64,000 bases of DNA, from positions 31,080-95,079 of the forward strand of contig NZ_JNZP01000027.1 of the NCBI RefSeq assembly GCF_000725545.1, given 5' to 3'. Shown piece by piece: positions 8,647 through 18,619 of this stretch. The notes beneath the pieces are model-generated. The model saw only the letters and a program-made list of their open reading frames with translations, did not search any database and had not been told where the DNA came from. Positions within the stretch are counted from its first letter, which is position 1. Every line of letters starts with the position of its first letter. The DNA is from Streptomyces exfoliatus (GTDB lineage: Bacteria > Actinomycetota > Actinomycetes > Streptomycetales > Streptomycetaceae). The position numbers and the translations under genes were made by a program.

Positions 8647-8694
8647 GGGAAGCCTCCGTGGCTGTTTTTCGCTGTGCGTCGGACGGGCTGCGGA

Positions 8695-8735
8695 TAGCTA
8701 ACGCCCTCCGCAACACAACGTCAACACTTTGTTGA
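8695..8735 (-). promoter_or_regulatory. Urate operon promoter with TCAACA-N3-TGTTGA operator
   Basis: The perfect palindrome TCAACA-CTT-TGTTGA occupies 8721-8735. Read on the minus strand its right half supplies TTGACG (8719-8724), followed after 18 bases by TAGCTA (8695-8700), a plausible -35/-10 pair. The predicted transcript start is about 40 bases before the GTG of OHCU decarboxylase. The same 23-base block, with one difference, precedes catalase with identical geometry (11453-11497). A protein on the palindrome would block RNA polymerase, so repression is the simplest reading. Confidence 0.7.
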
Positions 8736-8751
8736 AAAGTCGGCCACGCAA

Positions 8752-8783
8752 AAGCCGTCGTCCCGACATGCGGACGACGGCTT
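8752..8783 (-). terminator. Intrinsic terminator after the HTH regulator gene
   Basis: Perfect 12-bp stem, arms 8752-8763 and 8772-8783 with an 8-base loop, followed in the minus-strand direction by TTTT. It lies 18 bases beyond the stop codon of the gene at 8802-9188 and insulates it from the urate promoter. Confidence 0.75.
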
Positions 8784-8801
8784 CTGGTCACACATGATCA
8801 A

Positions 8802-9188
8802 CTAGTCGCTCTTGGGGGCCTTTTCCCTGTTCAGGGCGGTCTCCCGGTTGAGGTAGTTGTAGACGGTGAAGCGGCTGACACCCAGTGCACCCGCCACCGT
8901 CTCCACTCCATGACGCACCGAGAAGGCGCCCCGCGCCTCCAGCAGCCGGACGACCTCCTGCTTGGACTTGCGGTCGAGCTCGGCCAGCGGCACCCCGTGC
9001 CGCCGCTCCATCGCGGCCAGGATGTGATCGAGGGAGTCGGACAGCTGGGGCAGCCGTACGGCGAGCACGTCCTCCCCCTCCCAGGAGAGGACGACGTCGT
9101 CGGCCTCCGCCTGCGCGGGGACCAGCACCTCGGCGCCCATGGCGTCGACCAGCGGCTTCACCGCCGCAACCAAGGGGTGCTCGCTCAC
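8802..9188 (-). CDS. Small helix-turn-helix transcriptional regulator (DauR/YheO-type HTH)
   Basis: A 128-residue protein. Residues about 65-120 form the C-terminal HTH seen in DauR/YheO-like regulators: LDRKSKQEVVRLLEARGAF, then VETVAGALGVSRFTVYNYLNRE, with the recognition helix in SRFTVYNYL. The N-terminal half is too short for the PAS-like domain of full YheO proteins and has no recognised fold. It starts at a GTG overlapping the stop of the preceding gene (GTGA), so the two are co-translated. Its position between the urate operon and hyi makes it a candidate regulator of this cluster; that is inference from location only. Confidence 0.75.
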   Translation of the reverse strand: MSEHPLVAAVKPLVDAMGAEVLVPAQAEADDVVLSWEGEDVLAVRLPQLSDSLDHILAAMERRHGVPLAELDRKSKQEVVRLLEARGAFSVRHGVETVAGALGVSRFTVYNYLNRETALNREKAPKSD

Positions 9189-9439
9189 TTGCCGTCCTCC
9201 CCGATCACGTTCACCTGGAGCGAGACGCGGGTGGCGCCGGCCGCGAGCGACTGGCGCAGCAGCGCGTCGACGGCGGTGAGCACCGCGTCGGCGCCGCCTT
9301 CCGCCGTATTGCCGAAGGGGCCGACGTCGACCGCGTCCAGTTCGGCGGACTGGATGACCTCTCGGGCCACGACCGCGTGCGCCGGGGCCTCGTCGAGGTC
9401 GAACGGCTCGGTCGTGAACTCCACTCTCAAACGCACCAT
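9185..9439 (-). CDS. Small thiamine-binding-like (MTH1187/YqgV, DUF77) protein
   Basis: An 84-residue protein. The GPFGNTAEGGADAVLTAV segment and the following basic helix plus a final beta strand (TRVSLQVNV) resemble the MTH1187/YqgV thiamine-binding family, whose core reads G-P-x-G-T-x-x-E-G. The family's role is poorly known; several members bind thiamine. It is co-translated with the HTH regulator and divergent from hyi, sharing a 137-base promoter region with it. A thiamine link is interesting because glyoxylate carboligase needs thiamine diphosphate, but that is inference. Confidence 0.55.
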   Translation of the reverse strand: MVRLRVEFTTEPFDLDEAPAHAVVAREVIQSAELDAVDVGPFGNTAEGGADAVLTAVDALLRQSLAAGATRVSLQVNVIGEDGK

Positions 9440-9525
9440 GGGCCCACGCTACGGCCCCACCCGGCCCGAGGGGAGCCCCGGACCTGCGGGGACCTCTTGA
9501 CAAGCGCGCCGCCCACCTTGCAACA

Positions 9526-9561
9526 TTCCGTCAGACAGAAACTTACTTCCGCGATACGGAA
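9526..9561 (+). promoter_or_regulatory. Tandem TTCCG-N5-CRGAA operator upstream of hyi
   Basis: Two sites read along the plus strand: TTCCG-TCAGA-CAGAA (9526-9540) and TTCCG-CGATA-CGGAA (9547-9561), start to start 21 bases apart. The promoter-proximal site is a perfect palindrome (CTTCCG/CGGAAG) and ends 15 bases before the hyi ATG, touching the GGAAGGAG ribosome-binding site. The identical two-site arrangement precedes gcl (18452-18487). Confidence 0.7.
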
Positions 9562-9576
9562 GGAGCGCCGCCCCTC

Positions 9577-10410
9577 ATGGGATACACGGACCAGCGCTTC
9601 GATGTGAACCTGTCGATCCTCTTCACGGAACTCCCGCTCCTGGAGCGCCCCGCGGCCGCCGCCGCGGCGGGCTTCACGGCGGTCGAGCTGTGGTGGCCCT
9701 GGATCGACACCGCCACCCCCGAGCAGAGCGAGCTCGACGCCCTCAAGAAAGCTCTTGAGGACGCCGGCACCCAGCTGGTGGGCCTGAACTTCTACGCCGG
9801 GCAGCTGCCGGGCCCCGACCGCGGAGCCCTCTCCGTGCCCGGGGACGAGTCGGACCGCTTCCGCGCCAACATCGAGGTGGCCGCCGACTTCGCCGCCTCG
9901 GTCGGCTGCAAGGCGCTCAACGCGCTCTACGGCAACCGCGTCGAGGGCGTCGACCCGCAGATCCAGGACACCCTCGCCCTGGAGAACCTGGTCCTGGCCG
10001 CCCGCGCGGCTGACCGGATCGGCGCGATCCTGCTGATCGAGACCCTCAACAAGCCGGAGTCGCCGCTCTACCCCCTGGTGAGCGCCCCCTCCGCCATCGA
10101 GGTCGTCGACAAGGTCAACGCGGCCACCGGACTCGGCAACGCCAAGTTCCTCCTCGACATCTACCACCTGTCGATGAACGGCGAGGACGTCAGCCAGGTC
10201 ATCGCCGAGTACGCGGCCAAGACCGGCCACGTGCAGATCGCGGACAACCCGGGCCGTGGCGCGCCGGGCACCGGCGACCTGCCCCTGGAGCAGCTCCTCG
10301 ACGAGCTGAAGAAGGCCGGCTACGACGGCTGGGTCGGCCTGGAGTACAAGGCCGCCGACGCCGCCGCGTCCTTCGAGTGGCTCCCGGCCGAGGCCCGCGC
10401 CTCCCGCTGA
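9577..10410 (+). CDS. hyi: Hydroxypyruvate isomerase
   Basis: A 277-residue TIM-barrel isomerase of the xylose-isomerase-like (AP endonuclease 2) fold that interconverts hydroxypyruvate and tartronate semialdehyde. Landmarks: N-terminal FDVNLSILFTELPLLERPAAAA, GFTAVELWWPW, GLNFYAG, the metal-binding LLIETLNKPESPLY and FLLDIYHLSM, QIADNPGRGAPGTGD, and VGLEYK near the C-terminus. The ATG follows GGAAGGAG. It is the first gene of a two-gene glyoxylate-assimilation operon with the reductase 47 bases downstream. Confidence 0.93.
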   Translation: MGYTDQRFDVNLSILFTELPLLERPAAAAAAGFTAVELWWPWIDTATPEQSELDALKKALEDAGTQLVGLNFYAGQLPGPDRGALSVPGDESDRFRANIEVAADFAASVGCKALNALYGNRVEGVDPQIQDTLALENLVLAARAADRIGAILLIETLNKPESPLYPLVSAPSAIEVVDKVNAATGLGNAKFLLDIYHLSMNGEDVSQVIAEYAAKTGHVQIADNPGRGAPGTGDLPLEQLLDELKKAGYDGWVGLEYKAADAAASFEWLPAEARASR

Positions 10411-10457
10411 CCAGCGACTTCTCCCCGTACCACCTTGTTTTGAGAGGCACCCTCACC

Positions 10458-11348
10458 ATGAGCAATCTCCCCAAGATCGCGTGGATCGGTCTCGGCATCA
10501 TGGGCTCCCCCATGTCCGAGAACCTCCTCAAGGCCGGCTACTCGGTCACCGGCTTCACGCTCGAGCAGGACAAGCTGGACCGCCTCGCGAAGGCCGGCGG
10601 CACCGCCGCCCCGTCGATCGCCGAGGCCGTGAAGGACGCCGACGTCATCGTCACGATGGTGCCCGCGTCCCCGCAGGTCGAGGCCATCGCCTACGGCGAG
10701 AACGGCATCCTGGAGAACGCGAAGTCCGGCGCGCTGATCGTCGACATGTCGTCGATCACCCCGCAGACCTCGGTCGACCTCGCCAAGAACGCCAAGGAGA
10801 AGGGCATCCGCGTCATCGACGCGCCCGTCTCCGGCGGCGAGGCCGGCGCCATCGAGGCCGTGCTCTCGATCATGGTCGGTGGCGAGCAGGCCGACTTCGA
10901 CGAGGCCCTGCCGATCCTGGAGGCCCTCGGCAAGACCATCGTGCTCTGCGGCCCGCACGGCTCCGGCCAGACGGTGAAGGCCGCCAACCAGCTGATCGTC
11001 GCGGTCAACATCCAGGCGTGCGCCGAGGCCGTGGTCTTCCTGGAGAAGTCCGGCGTGAACCTCCAGGCCGCCCTGGACGTCCTCAACGGTGGTCTGGCCG
11101 GCTCCACGGTCCTGACCCGCAAGAAGGACAACTTCCTGAACCGCGACTTCAAGCCCGGTTTCCGGATCGACCTGCACCACAAGGACATGGGCATCGTCAC
11201 CGACGCCGCCCGCAACGTCGGTGCGGCCCTCCCGGTCGGCGCGGTCGTCGCCCAGCTCGTCGCCTCGCTGCGCGCCCAGGGTGACGGCGGCCTGGACCAC
11301 TCGGCCCTGCTGCGCGCCGTCGAGCGCCTCTCCGGCCAGCAGGTCTGA
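10458..11348 (+). CDS. glxR: 2-hydroxy-3-oxopropionate (tartronate semialdehyde) reductase
   Basis: A 296-residue beta-hydroxyacid dehydrogenase reducing tartronate semialdehyde to D-glycerate with NAD(P)H. Visible features: the Rossmann motif IGLGIMGSPM (residues about 9-18), the substrate-binding VIDAPVSGGEAGA, and the catalytic-lysine segment GSGQTVKAANQLI. The ATG at 10458 follows GAGAGG. It completes the glyoxylate-to-glycerate route with glyoxylate carboligase (16584-18371) and Hyi. Confidence 0.93.
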   Translation: MSNLPKIAWIGLGIMGSPMSENLLKAGYSVTGFTLEQDKLDRLAKAGGTAAPSIAEAVKDADVIVTMVPASPQVEAIAYGENGILENAKSGALIVDMSSITPQTSVDLAKNAKEKGIRVIDAPVSGGEAGAIEAVLSIMVGGEQADFDEALPILEALGKTIVLCGPHGSGQTVKAANQLIVAVNIQACAEAVVFLEKSGVNLQAALDVLNGGLAGSTVLTRKKDNFLNRDFKPGFRIDLHHKDMGIVTDAARNVGAALPVGAVVAQLVASLRAQGDGGLDHSALLRAVERLSGQQV

Positions 11349-11354
11349 CCCACC

Positions 11355-11441
11355 GCCCCGGTGAAACGGGGCCCCTGATTTCCGGTCGGCGGCGGCGCTG
11401 ACACCTGTCCTGTCGCGCCCAGGCGTCGCCGCCGACCGGAA
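11355..11441 (+). terminator. Two hairpins after glxR
   Basis: A short stem (GCCCCG at 11355-11360 with CGGGGC at 11367-11372) is followed by a perfect 15-bp long-range stem (11380-11394 with 11427-11441) enclosing a 32-base loop. They lie directly beyond the glxR stop and probably insulate the catalase promoter. Confidence 0.55.
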
Positions 11442-11452
11442 CACCACACTTC

Positions 11453-11497
11453 CTTTTCAACAAACTGTTGACGTTACGTTCGGGCCGAATTTACGCT
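11453..11497 (+). promoter_or_regulatory. Catalase promoter with TCAACA-N3-TGTTGA operator
   Basis: The palindrome TCAACA-AAC-TGTTGA is at 11457-11471. TTGACG (11468-11473) and TACGCT (11492-11497) form a -35/-10 pair with an 18-base spacer. Sequence from 11453 matches the urate operon promoter block over 23 bases with one difference and the same -35/-10 spacing. The predicted start lies about 33 bases before the catalase ATG. Confidence 0.7.
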
Positions 11498-11536
11498 CCT
11501 CGGACCGTCAGCAGAGTTCCCGTACGGAAGGTCACG

Positions 11537-12994
11537 ATGTCGAAGCGCGTGCTTACGACCGAGTCCGGCGCCCCCGTCGCCGACAACCAGAACTCCGCCA
11601 CCGCCGGCGTCGGTGGCCCTCTCCTCCTCCAGGACCAGCACCTGCTGGAGAAGCTCGCGCGCTTCAACCGTGAGCGGATCCCGGAGCGCGTGGTGCACGC
11701 CCGCGGCTCCGGCGCGTACGGCTACTTCGAGGTGACCGACGACGTCACCGGCTACACCAAGGCGAACTTCCTCGGTGAGGTCGGCAAGAAGACCGAGACC
11801 TTCATCCGCTTCTCCACCGTGGCCGACTCGCTCGGCGGCGCGGACGCGGTCCGCGACCCGCGCGGCTTCGCCCTGAAGTTCTACACCGAAGAGGGCAACT
11901 ACGACCTCGTCGGCAACAACACCCCGGTGTTCTTCATCAAGGACCCGATCAAGTTCCCCGACTTCATCCACTCGCAGAAGCGCGACCCCTTCACGGGCAA
12001 GCAGGAGCCGGACAACGTCTGGGACTTCTGGGCGCACGCCCCCGAGGCCACCCACCAGATCACCTGGCTCATGGGCGACCGCGGCATCCCGGCCTCGTAC
12101 CGTCACATGAACGGCTACGGCTCGCACACCTACCAGTGGACCAACGAGGCGGGCGAGGCCTTCTTCGTCAAGTACCACTTCAAGACGAACCAGGGCATCC
12201 GCTCCCTCTCCGCCGACCAGGCCGCCGAGCTCGTCGGCAAGGACGCCAACTCGCACCAGACCGACCTGCTCCAGGCGATCGAGCGCGGCGTGAACCCCTC
12301 CTGGACCCTCTACGTCCAGGTCATGCCGGCCGCCGAGGCCGCGGACTACCGCTTCAACCCGTTCGACCTCACCAAGGTGTGGCCGCACGCCGACTACCCC
12401 CTGCAGCGCGTGGGCCGACTGGTCCTCGACCGCAACCCGGAGAACGTCTTCGCCGAGGTCGAGCAGGCCGCGTTCTCCCCGAACAACTTCGTCCCCGGCA
12501 TCGGCCCCTCGCCGGACAAGATGCTCCAGGGCCGGCTCTTCGCCTACGCGGACGCCCACCGCTACCGCCTCGGTGTGAACCACACCCTGCTCCCGGTGAA
12601 CGCCCCCAAGGCGACCGTCGCGCAGAACTACGGCCGGGACGGCCTCATGGCCACCCGCAACGGTTCGCGCCACGACAAGAACTACGAGCCCAACTCGTAC
12701 CAGGGCCCGGCCCAGACCGACGCCGCGCTCTCCGCGCCCCTCGCGATCCACGGCTGGACCGGCACCCACGAGGCGCCGCAGCACACCAAGGACGACGACT
12801 TCTTCCAGGCCGGTGAGCTCTACCGCCTGATGTCCGAGGACGAGAAGGGCCGTCTGATCGCCAACATCGCCGGCGGTCTGTCCCAGGTGTCCCGCGAGGA
12901 CGTCATCGAGAAGAACATCGCGCACTTCGCCGCCGCCGACACGGACTACGGCAAGCGCGTGGCGGAGGCGGTCCGCGCCCTGCGCGAGGACTGA
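11537..12994 (+). CDS. Monofunctional heme catalase
   Basis: A 485-residue small-subunit, clade-3-type catalase that dismutates H2O2. The catalytic His region [18 protein letters not shown], the distal Asn in [14 protein letters not shown], and the proximal heme-ligand signature [14 protein letters not shown] (Tyr ligand) are all present. The ATG at 11537 follows GGAAGG. Next to a uricase operon and under a near-identical promoter, it most likely scavenges peroxide released by uricase. Confidence 0.93.
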   Translation: MSKRVLTTESGAPVADNQNSATAGVGGPLLLQDQHLLEKLARFNRERIPERVVHARGSGAYGYFEVTDDVTGYTKANFLGEVGKKTETFIRFSTVADSLGGADAVRDPRGFALKFYTEEGNYDLVGNNTPVFFIKDPIKFPDFIHSQKRDPFTGKQEPDNVWDFWAHAPEATHQITWLMGDRGIPASYRHMNGYGSHTYQWTNEAGEAFFVKYHFKTNQGIRSLSADQAAELVGKDANSHQTDLLQAIERGVNPSWTLYVQVMPAAEAADYRFNPFDLTKVWPHADYPLQRVGRLVLDRNPENVFAEVEQAAFSPNNFVPGIGPSPDKMLQGRLFAYADAHRYRLGVNHTLLPVNAPKATVAQNYGRDGLMATRNGSRHDKNYEPNSYQGPAQTDAALSAPLAIHGWTGTHEAPQHTKDDDFFQAGELYRLMSEDEKGRLIANIAGGLSQVSREDVIEKNIAHFAAADTDYGKRVAEAVRALRED

Positions 12995-13016
12995 CCTCAC
13001 CACAACACCCAGACTG

Positions 13017-13050
13017 CGTACGACACCTGACGGGAGGTCAGTGTCGTACG
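13017..13050. terminator. Hairpin after catalase
   Basis: Arms CGTACGACAC (13017-13026) and GTGTCGTACG (13041-13050) with an inner CTGAC/GTCAG stem, 22 bases past the catalase stop codon. Probable terminator. Confidence 0.7.
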
Positions 13051-13620
13051 TGGTCCGGATCGCCGACCCGGATGAGGGGTGGCCGGCGAACCGGACAAGC
13101 GTGAGGACCGCGGCGGTGCCGAGCCAGTGCGGTGGTAAGGACGCCGGGCCCCCCTTCTTGACCTGAAAGAAGGGACGGCCGGTGCGCCCGTCGACACCGC
13201 CGCGGTCCCAACGCCCCCGCAAGGGGACCCGAGACTCCTCCCGTACACGCCAGGACTCCGCCCGGCGGCGCGAACGACCCGTTCTCGGCGCCGCCCTCGC
13301 ACTGCTTCGCAGGCTTCGGACGGCTGCGCCGGACTCCGTCCGTCGGCCCCGGAGCCCGTGCACCCCAAGACCCCGCCCGGCGGCGCGAACGTCCTGTCGC
13401 GCCAGCCTCGTGCCGTCGGGCGGTCATCAGACGAGAGCGCGGAACCAGGTTTACGGTCCCTGGTTCCGCGCTCTTCTGTGTGTGTACGCAACTCTGTGCG
13501 TGTGCGCAGCCCGTCCGCCCCGCAGCGCATCGTTTCTGCGGTGAATGTCCGCACCCGCTCGGTGGAGCGCACCGCGATTCGGGTCCCGTGCGCCCCTCGA
13601 CCGGCGCTATCCACGGGGAC
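13051..13620. other. 570-base region without a convincing gene
   Basis: Reading frames here have poor third-position GC bias and no recognisable protein. The direct repeat CCGCCCGGCGGCGCGAACG occurs at about 13258 and 13375. A perfect 15-bp hairpin lies at 13435-13473. Between the repeats the sequence is low-complexity, like decayed coding DNA. The last part, before 13621, must hold the promoter of the HNH nuclease gene, but no clear boxes were found. Confidence 0.5.
13435..13473. terminator. Perfect hairpin followed by a pyrimidine-rich stretch
   Basis: Arms 13435-13449 and 13459-13473 pair over 15 bases with a 9-base loop, then CTTCTGTGTGTGT. It looks like an intrinsic terminator on the plus strand although no intact gene ends just before it, which fits a lost gene in 13051-13434. 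Confidence 0.5.
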
Positions 13621-14286
13621 ATGATCAAGAACCTGATGCGCGGTCTCGCGCCGCTCGCCCTGATCCTGTCCCCGCTCGCCGTCCCCTCCCCCGCCCTCTC
13701 CGCCAACGTCGTCCTCCTCCCCGACGCGCTCGCCGCGCTCCCCGAGGCCTCGGAGGATCCGGCCGGCTACAAGGAGACGGCGTTCGCCCACTGGAACCAG
13801 GGCCTCGACCCGGCGGACGGCTGCGACACCCGCGCGGAGGTGCTCGTGGCCGAGGCCGTCGACGCCCCGAAGACCGACAAGGACTGCACCCTCACGGGAG
13901 GCACCTGGACCTCGTACTACGACGGCCAGAACGTCTCGGATCCCGCCACGCTCGTCGTCGACCACCTCGTGCCGCTCGCCGAGGCCTGGGAGTCGGGGGC
14001 GTCCGGCTGGACGGCCGCGCGCCGCGAGAAGTTCGCCAACGACCAGGGGGCGGCCGCGACCCTCGTCGCCGTCACCGCCCGCAGTCAGCGGGACAAGGCC
14101 GGGCGCGACCCCGCCGAGTGGGTGCCCGCGGAGAACGCCCGGTACTGCCGTTACGTCGGCGAATGGGTCGGCACCAAGCTGCGCTGGGGCCTGTCGGTCG
14201 ACAAGGACGAGATGGAGGCGCTCAAGCTGTTCGCCGACGGTCCGTGCGAGGAGACGGTCGTGCACCGCTCGACGGCGCCTCGCTAG
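13621..14286 (+). CDS. Secreted HNH endonuclease-like protein (DUF1524 type)
   Basis: A 221-residue protein with a Sec signal peptide (residues 1 to about 27, cleavage near ALS-A) and a GmrSD/DUF1524-type HNH core: the His motif VVDHLVPLAEAWESG and the QRDKAGRDPAEWVP segment that is conserved in extracellular streptomycete HNH proteins. The four cysteines fit extracellular disulfides. Likely an exported nuclease for nutrient DNA or competition. Its 3' end overlaps the convergent MFS gene by 65 bases. Confidence 0.8.
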   Translation: MIKNLMRGLAPLALILSPLAVPSPALSANVVLLPDALAALPEASEDPAGYKETAFAHWNQGLDPADGCDTRAEVLVAEAVDAPKTDKDCTLTGGTWTSYYDGQNVSDPATLVVDHLVPLAEAWESGASGWTAARREKFANDQGAAATLVAVTARSQRDKAGRDPAEWVPAENARYCRYVGEWVGTKLRWGLSVDKDEMEALKLFADGPCEETVVHRSTAPR

Positions 14287-15454
14287 TGGGTGCCCCGTCG
14301 GCCCGTCGGTCGGCCCGCGCGAGCGCCAGGGTCACCGTGAGCGAGGCGAGGGCGAGCAGCACCATGCCCGTACGCGGTGACGTGTACTGGGCGAGGGTGC
14401 CGGCCAGCGCCGCGCTCACCCCCTGGAGGGCCAGCATGCCCGAGCTGTGCAGCCCGAGGGCGTGACCGCTCAGCTCCTCCGGAACCAGGGTCATCAGCCG
14501 CTCCTGGTGCAGGAGGCTCGCCCCGTAGCCGACCGCCGAGACCGTCACGGCGAGGAGCGCGAGCGGCAGCGCCGGGTCCAGGGCGAACAGCAGGAACGGC
14601 GCCGCGAGCAGCGCCTGCAGGGGGAAGCGGATCCGGCCGCGCAGCCGCGCCGGCACGAAACGGCCGATGACGGTGTCCCCGGCGAGCATCCCGAGCGCGC
14701 CACAGGCGAAGAGGAGCCCGGCGCGCTCGGGGTCGTACGGCACGAAGAGCGACTCGCAGCCCACGACGAGGCCGTTGGGCACCCACAGGGCCAGGTAGCA
14801 GCGGCGGCGCGCGGGCGACGACCACAGCCGCCGGTTGGTGCGCCAGGTCTCGGCGACCGAGGCACGGCCCTTGGCGCGCGGCGGGCGCGCGCCGAGGCCG
14901 ACGCGGGCGAGGAGCGCCGCGGCGAGGTAGAGCCCGGCGCCCACGAGGACCGCGCCGCGCGGCGAGAGCAGGGCGATCAGGACGCCGCCGGTGGCGAAGC
15001 CGCCGATCTGGAAGGCGCCGACGGACATGTTCATCACCGAGCGGCCCAGGAGGTAGTTCTCGCGGGGCAGGATCTCGTTGAGGAGCCCGTAGCGCACTCC
15101 GCCGCCCAGCGAGGCCACGAGTCCCTCGGCGAACAGGATCACGAAGACCGCCCAGGTGGGCAGCGCGGGGATCGCCAGGACCGCGGTCGCCAGGGCGAAG
15201 AAGAGCCCCATCCCCGCGATCGTGGCGCGCGGCGGCAGCCGGTCGGCGGCCGAGAGCAGGGTGGTCGCGCCGACCAGCTGGGCGAGGGAGGGGCCGAACA
15301 TCGCGAGGGCGGAGAGCAGCGGGGAGCCGGTCGTGCGGAAGACGAGGGTGGCGAGACCGAGCCCGGCGACCGTCTGGGCGGCGCAGTGGGCCGAGCCGGT
15401 GAGGAAGAGCGGGGTGAACTCGGGCGTGCGGAAGAGGTCGCGGTAGCGGGGCAT
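14222..15454 (-). CDS. MFS transporter
   Basis: A 410-residue major facilitator superfamily permease of the DHA3/MefA-like exporter type, with about 12 hydrophobic helices, starting MPRYRDLFRTPEFTPLFLTGS. After the last helix is a charged tail (RRADGAPTSEAPSSGARPS) that runs antisense to the HNH gene. Start chosen at 15454; upstream in-frame residues belong to the divergent regulator region. The divergent ArsR-like regulator and the palindrome between them suggest inducible efflux of an unknown compound. Confidence 0.8.
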   Translation of the reverse strand: MPRYRDLFRTPEFTPLFLTGSAHCAAQTVAGLGLATLVFRTTGSPLLSALAMFGPSLAQLVGATTLLSAADRLPPRATIAGMGLFFALATAVLAIPALPTWAVFVILFAEGLVASLGGGVRYGLLNEILPRENYLLGRSVMNMSVGAFQIGGFATGGVLIALLSPRGAVLVGAGLYLAAALLARVGLGARPPRAKGRASVAETWRTNRRLWSSPARRRCYLALWVPNGLVVGCESLFVPYDPERAGLLFACGALGMLAGDTVIGRFVPARLRGRIRFPLQALLAAPFLLFALDPALPLALLAVTVSAVGYGASLLHQERLMTLVPEELSGHALGLHSSGMLALQGVSAALAGTLAQYTSPRTGMVLLALASLTVTLALARADRRADGAPTSEAPSSGARPSPRTDRRRTA

Positions 15455-15494
15455 GCCGGGGAGTCTCCGGTGCGGCTCGTGCACGCCGGTATTG

Positions 15495-15512
15495 TTTCGC
15501 CGGGACGCGAAA
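15495..15512. promoter_or_regulatory. TTTCGC-N6-GCGAAA palindrome between MFS gene and regulator
   Basis: A perfect 18-bp palindrome in the 75-base divergent region, about 40 bases from the MFS start and 18 bases before the regulator ATG. It is the natural operator candidate for the neighbouring ArsR-like protein. Confidence 0.55.
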
Positions 15513-15529
15513 GAACGGGGGTCGGCGTC

Positions 15530-16504
15530 ATGGGCTGGTGGCAGATCGGCACGGACTCCCTGGCCGGGAGCAGATTCGTCGTCTCGCCGCTCGCCGAGAC
15601 CGTCGCGGCGTTGAAGACCCTGGACCAGGCGACCGCCGCCCACCCGGGCGAGCGGTCCTGGCTGGCCGCGCACCTCCCCGCGTACCGGGAGCGCCTCGCC
15701 GCCGAACCGCTCGACGCGCTGCTCGTACGGGCGGCCCTGGGGCCCACCTGGAACGCCGACTTCTTGACGCCGACGCCGCTGGGCGAGCGCGAGCAGTCCT
15801 TCGAGGAGGAGGTCGTGGCGGTCCGGGAGACCGAACCGGCTGATGCCGTGCCGCAGTTGGAGGTGGCGGTCGGCGGGCCCGTACCGGAGCCACTGCGGTC
15901 GGCGCGGGATCTGCCGCACCGGATGGCGGGCGTCCTGGCGTGGGTGTGGCGGGAGACGGTGCTGCCCGACTGGCCGCGCCGCCGCCGGGTCCTGGAGGCC
16001 GATGTCGTGGCGCGGACCGCACGGCTCGCCAGGGACGGCTGGGCGGCGGCGCTCGACGAGATGTGCCCGGGGAAGATGCGTTGGCTGGGCGACGGGCGTC
16101 TGCAGGTCAATCCTCGTGCGTACCCGCCGAGATGGGTCGACGGCGGCCGGCTGCTCTTCGTCCCCGTGACGCCGAGCCAGGGCTGGGTCTCCTGGGAGGG
16201 CTCCGAACGGTACGCCGTCGTGTACGCGTGCTCCGGCGCCCTCGCGGACGCGGCGGGTCCCGTGGTGCCCGAGGCACTCGGCGCGCTGCTCGGCGGGGCC
16301 CGCGCCGGGGTCCTCGTACGGCTCGGATCCCCCAAGTCCACCAGCCAGTTGGTGGCCCTGACCGGCCAGGGCCTCGGCTCGGTGGGACGGCATCTGAAGG
16401 TGCTGCTCGACGCCGGCCTCGTACGGAAGGGCCGGGCGGGACGGTCGGTCCTGTACGAGTGGACGGAGGCGGGCGCGGTGCTCGTACGGGCGGGCAGACC
16501 CTAG
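15530..16504 (+). CDS. ArsR-like winged-helix regulator with long N-terminal domain
   Basis: A 324-residue protein. Residues about 265-318 form an ArsR-type winged helix: LGSPKSTSQLVALTGQGLGSVGRHLKVLLDAGLVRKGRAGRSVLYEWTE, with the recognition helix followed by the beta-wing. The N-terminal ~250 residues (MGWWQIGTDSLAGSRFVVSPLAE...) match the pattern of streptomycete DUF5937-type/ArsR fusion regulators. No metal-binding Cys cluster of classical ArsR proteins is seen. Divergent from the MFS exporter, which it probably regulates. Confidence 0.75.
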   Translation: MGWWQIGTDSLAGSRFVVSPLAETVAALKTLDQATAAHPGERSWLAAHLPAYRERLAAEPLDALLVRAALGPTWNADFLTPTPLGEREQSFEEEVVAVRETEPADAVPQLEVAVGGPVPEPLRSARDLPHRMAGVLAWVWRETVLPDWPRRRRVLEADVVARTARLARDGWAAALDEMCPGKMRWLGDGRLQVNPRAYPPRWVDGGRLLFVPVTPSQGWVSWEGSERYAVVYACSGALADAAGPVVPEALGALLGGARAGVLVRLGSPKSTSQLVALTGQGLGSVGRHLKVLLDAGLVRKGRAGRSVLYEWTEAGAVLVRAGRP

Positions 16505-16514
16505 GCGCGCGGAA

Positions 16515-16550
16515 CGGCCCCCGCCCCGGTGCTCCTCGGGGCGGGGGCCG
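16515..16550. terminator. Bidirectional terminator between regulator and gcl
   Basis: Perfect 14-bp GC-rich stem (16515-16528 with 16537-16550), located between two convergent genes. Confidence 0.75.
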
Positions 16551-16583
16551 TGTCAGGGCTCCCGGATCAGGCCTTGAGGCGGA

Positions 16584-18371
<1,788 letters not shown>

Positions 18372-18451
18372 GGGAGTGCTCCTGCTTCGGCCGGGCGGAT
18401 CCGAGCCCACCGGTCTGCTCCGAGAGCCCGGTACGGCTGGTCTCCGCTTGT

Positions 18452-18487
18452 TTCCGTAATGCGGAAATACTGTTCTGCTATACGGAA
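18452..18487 (-). promoter_or_regulatory. Tandem TTCCG-N5-CRGAA operator upstream of gcl
   Basis: Read towards gcl: TTCCG-TATAG-CAGAA, six bases, TTCCG-CATTA-CGGAA. The proximal site (18451-18467) is a perfect palindrome with TTTCCG/CGGAAA arms. Spacing (21 bases) and order of weak and strong site are the same as upstream of hyi. It lies 81-116 bases before the gcl ATG. Confidence 0.7.
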
Positions 18488-18619
18488 GCAATGTAGGTCG
18501 GGCCCCGGAGAGCCGTCAAGAGAAGTCCGCCCGCCGGGACGGAGGAAGTGGCCGAAGTGCCTCCCCCGGAGGGGCGGATGGGTGGACGATGGGGCGGTCG
18601 GAACGACAGGGGGTTGACC

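Noticed and set aside
11519..11531. TTCC-CGTAC-GGAA before the catalase start as a third member of the TTCCG operator family
   Set aside because: The gap between the TTCC and GGAA half-sites is 5 instead of 7 bases and it overlaps the ribosome-binding site; treated as chance.
13038..14265. Minus-strand frames between catalase and the HNH gene
   Set aside because: They run antisense through the HNH gene or contain repeats and hairpins; no protein family visible.
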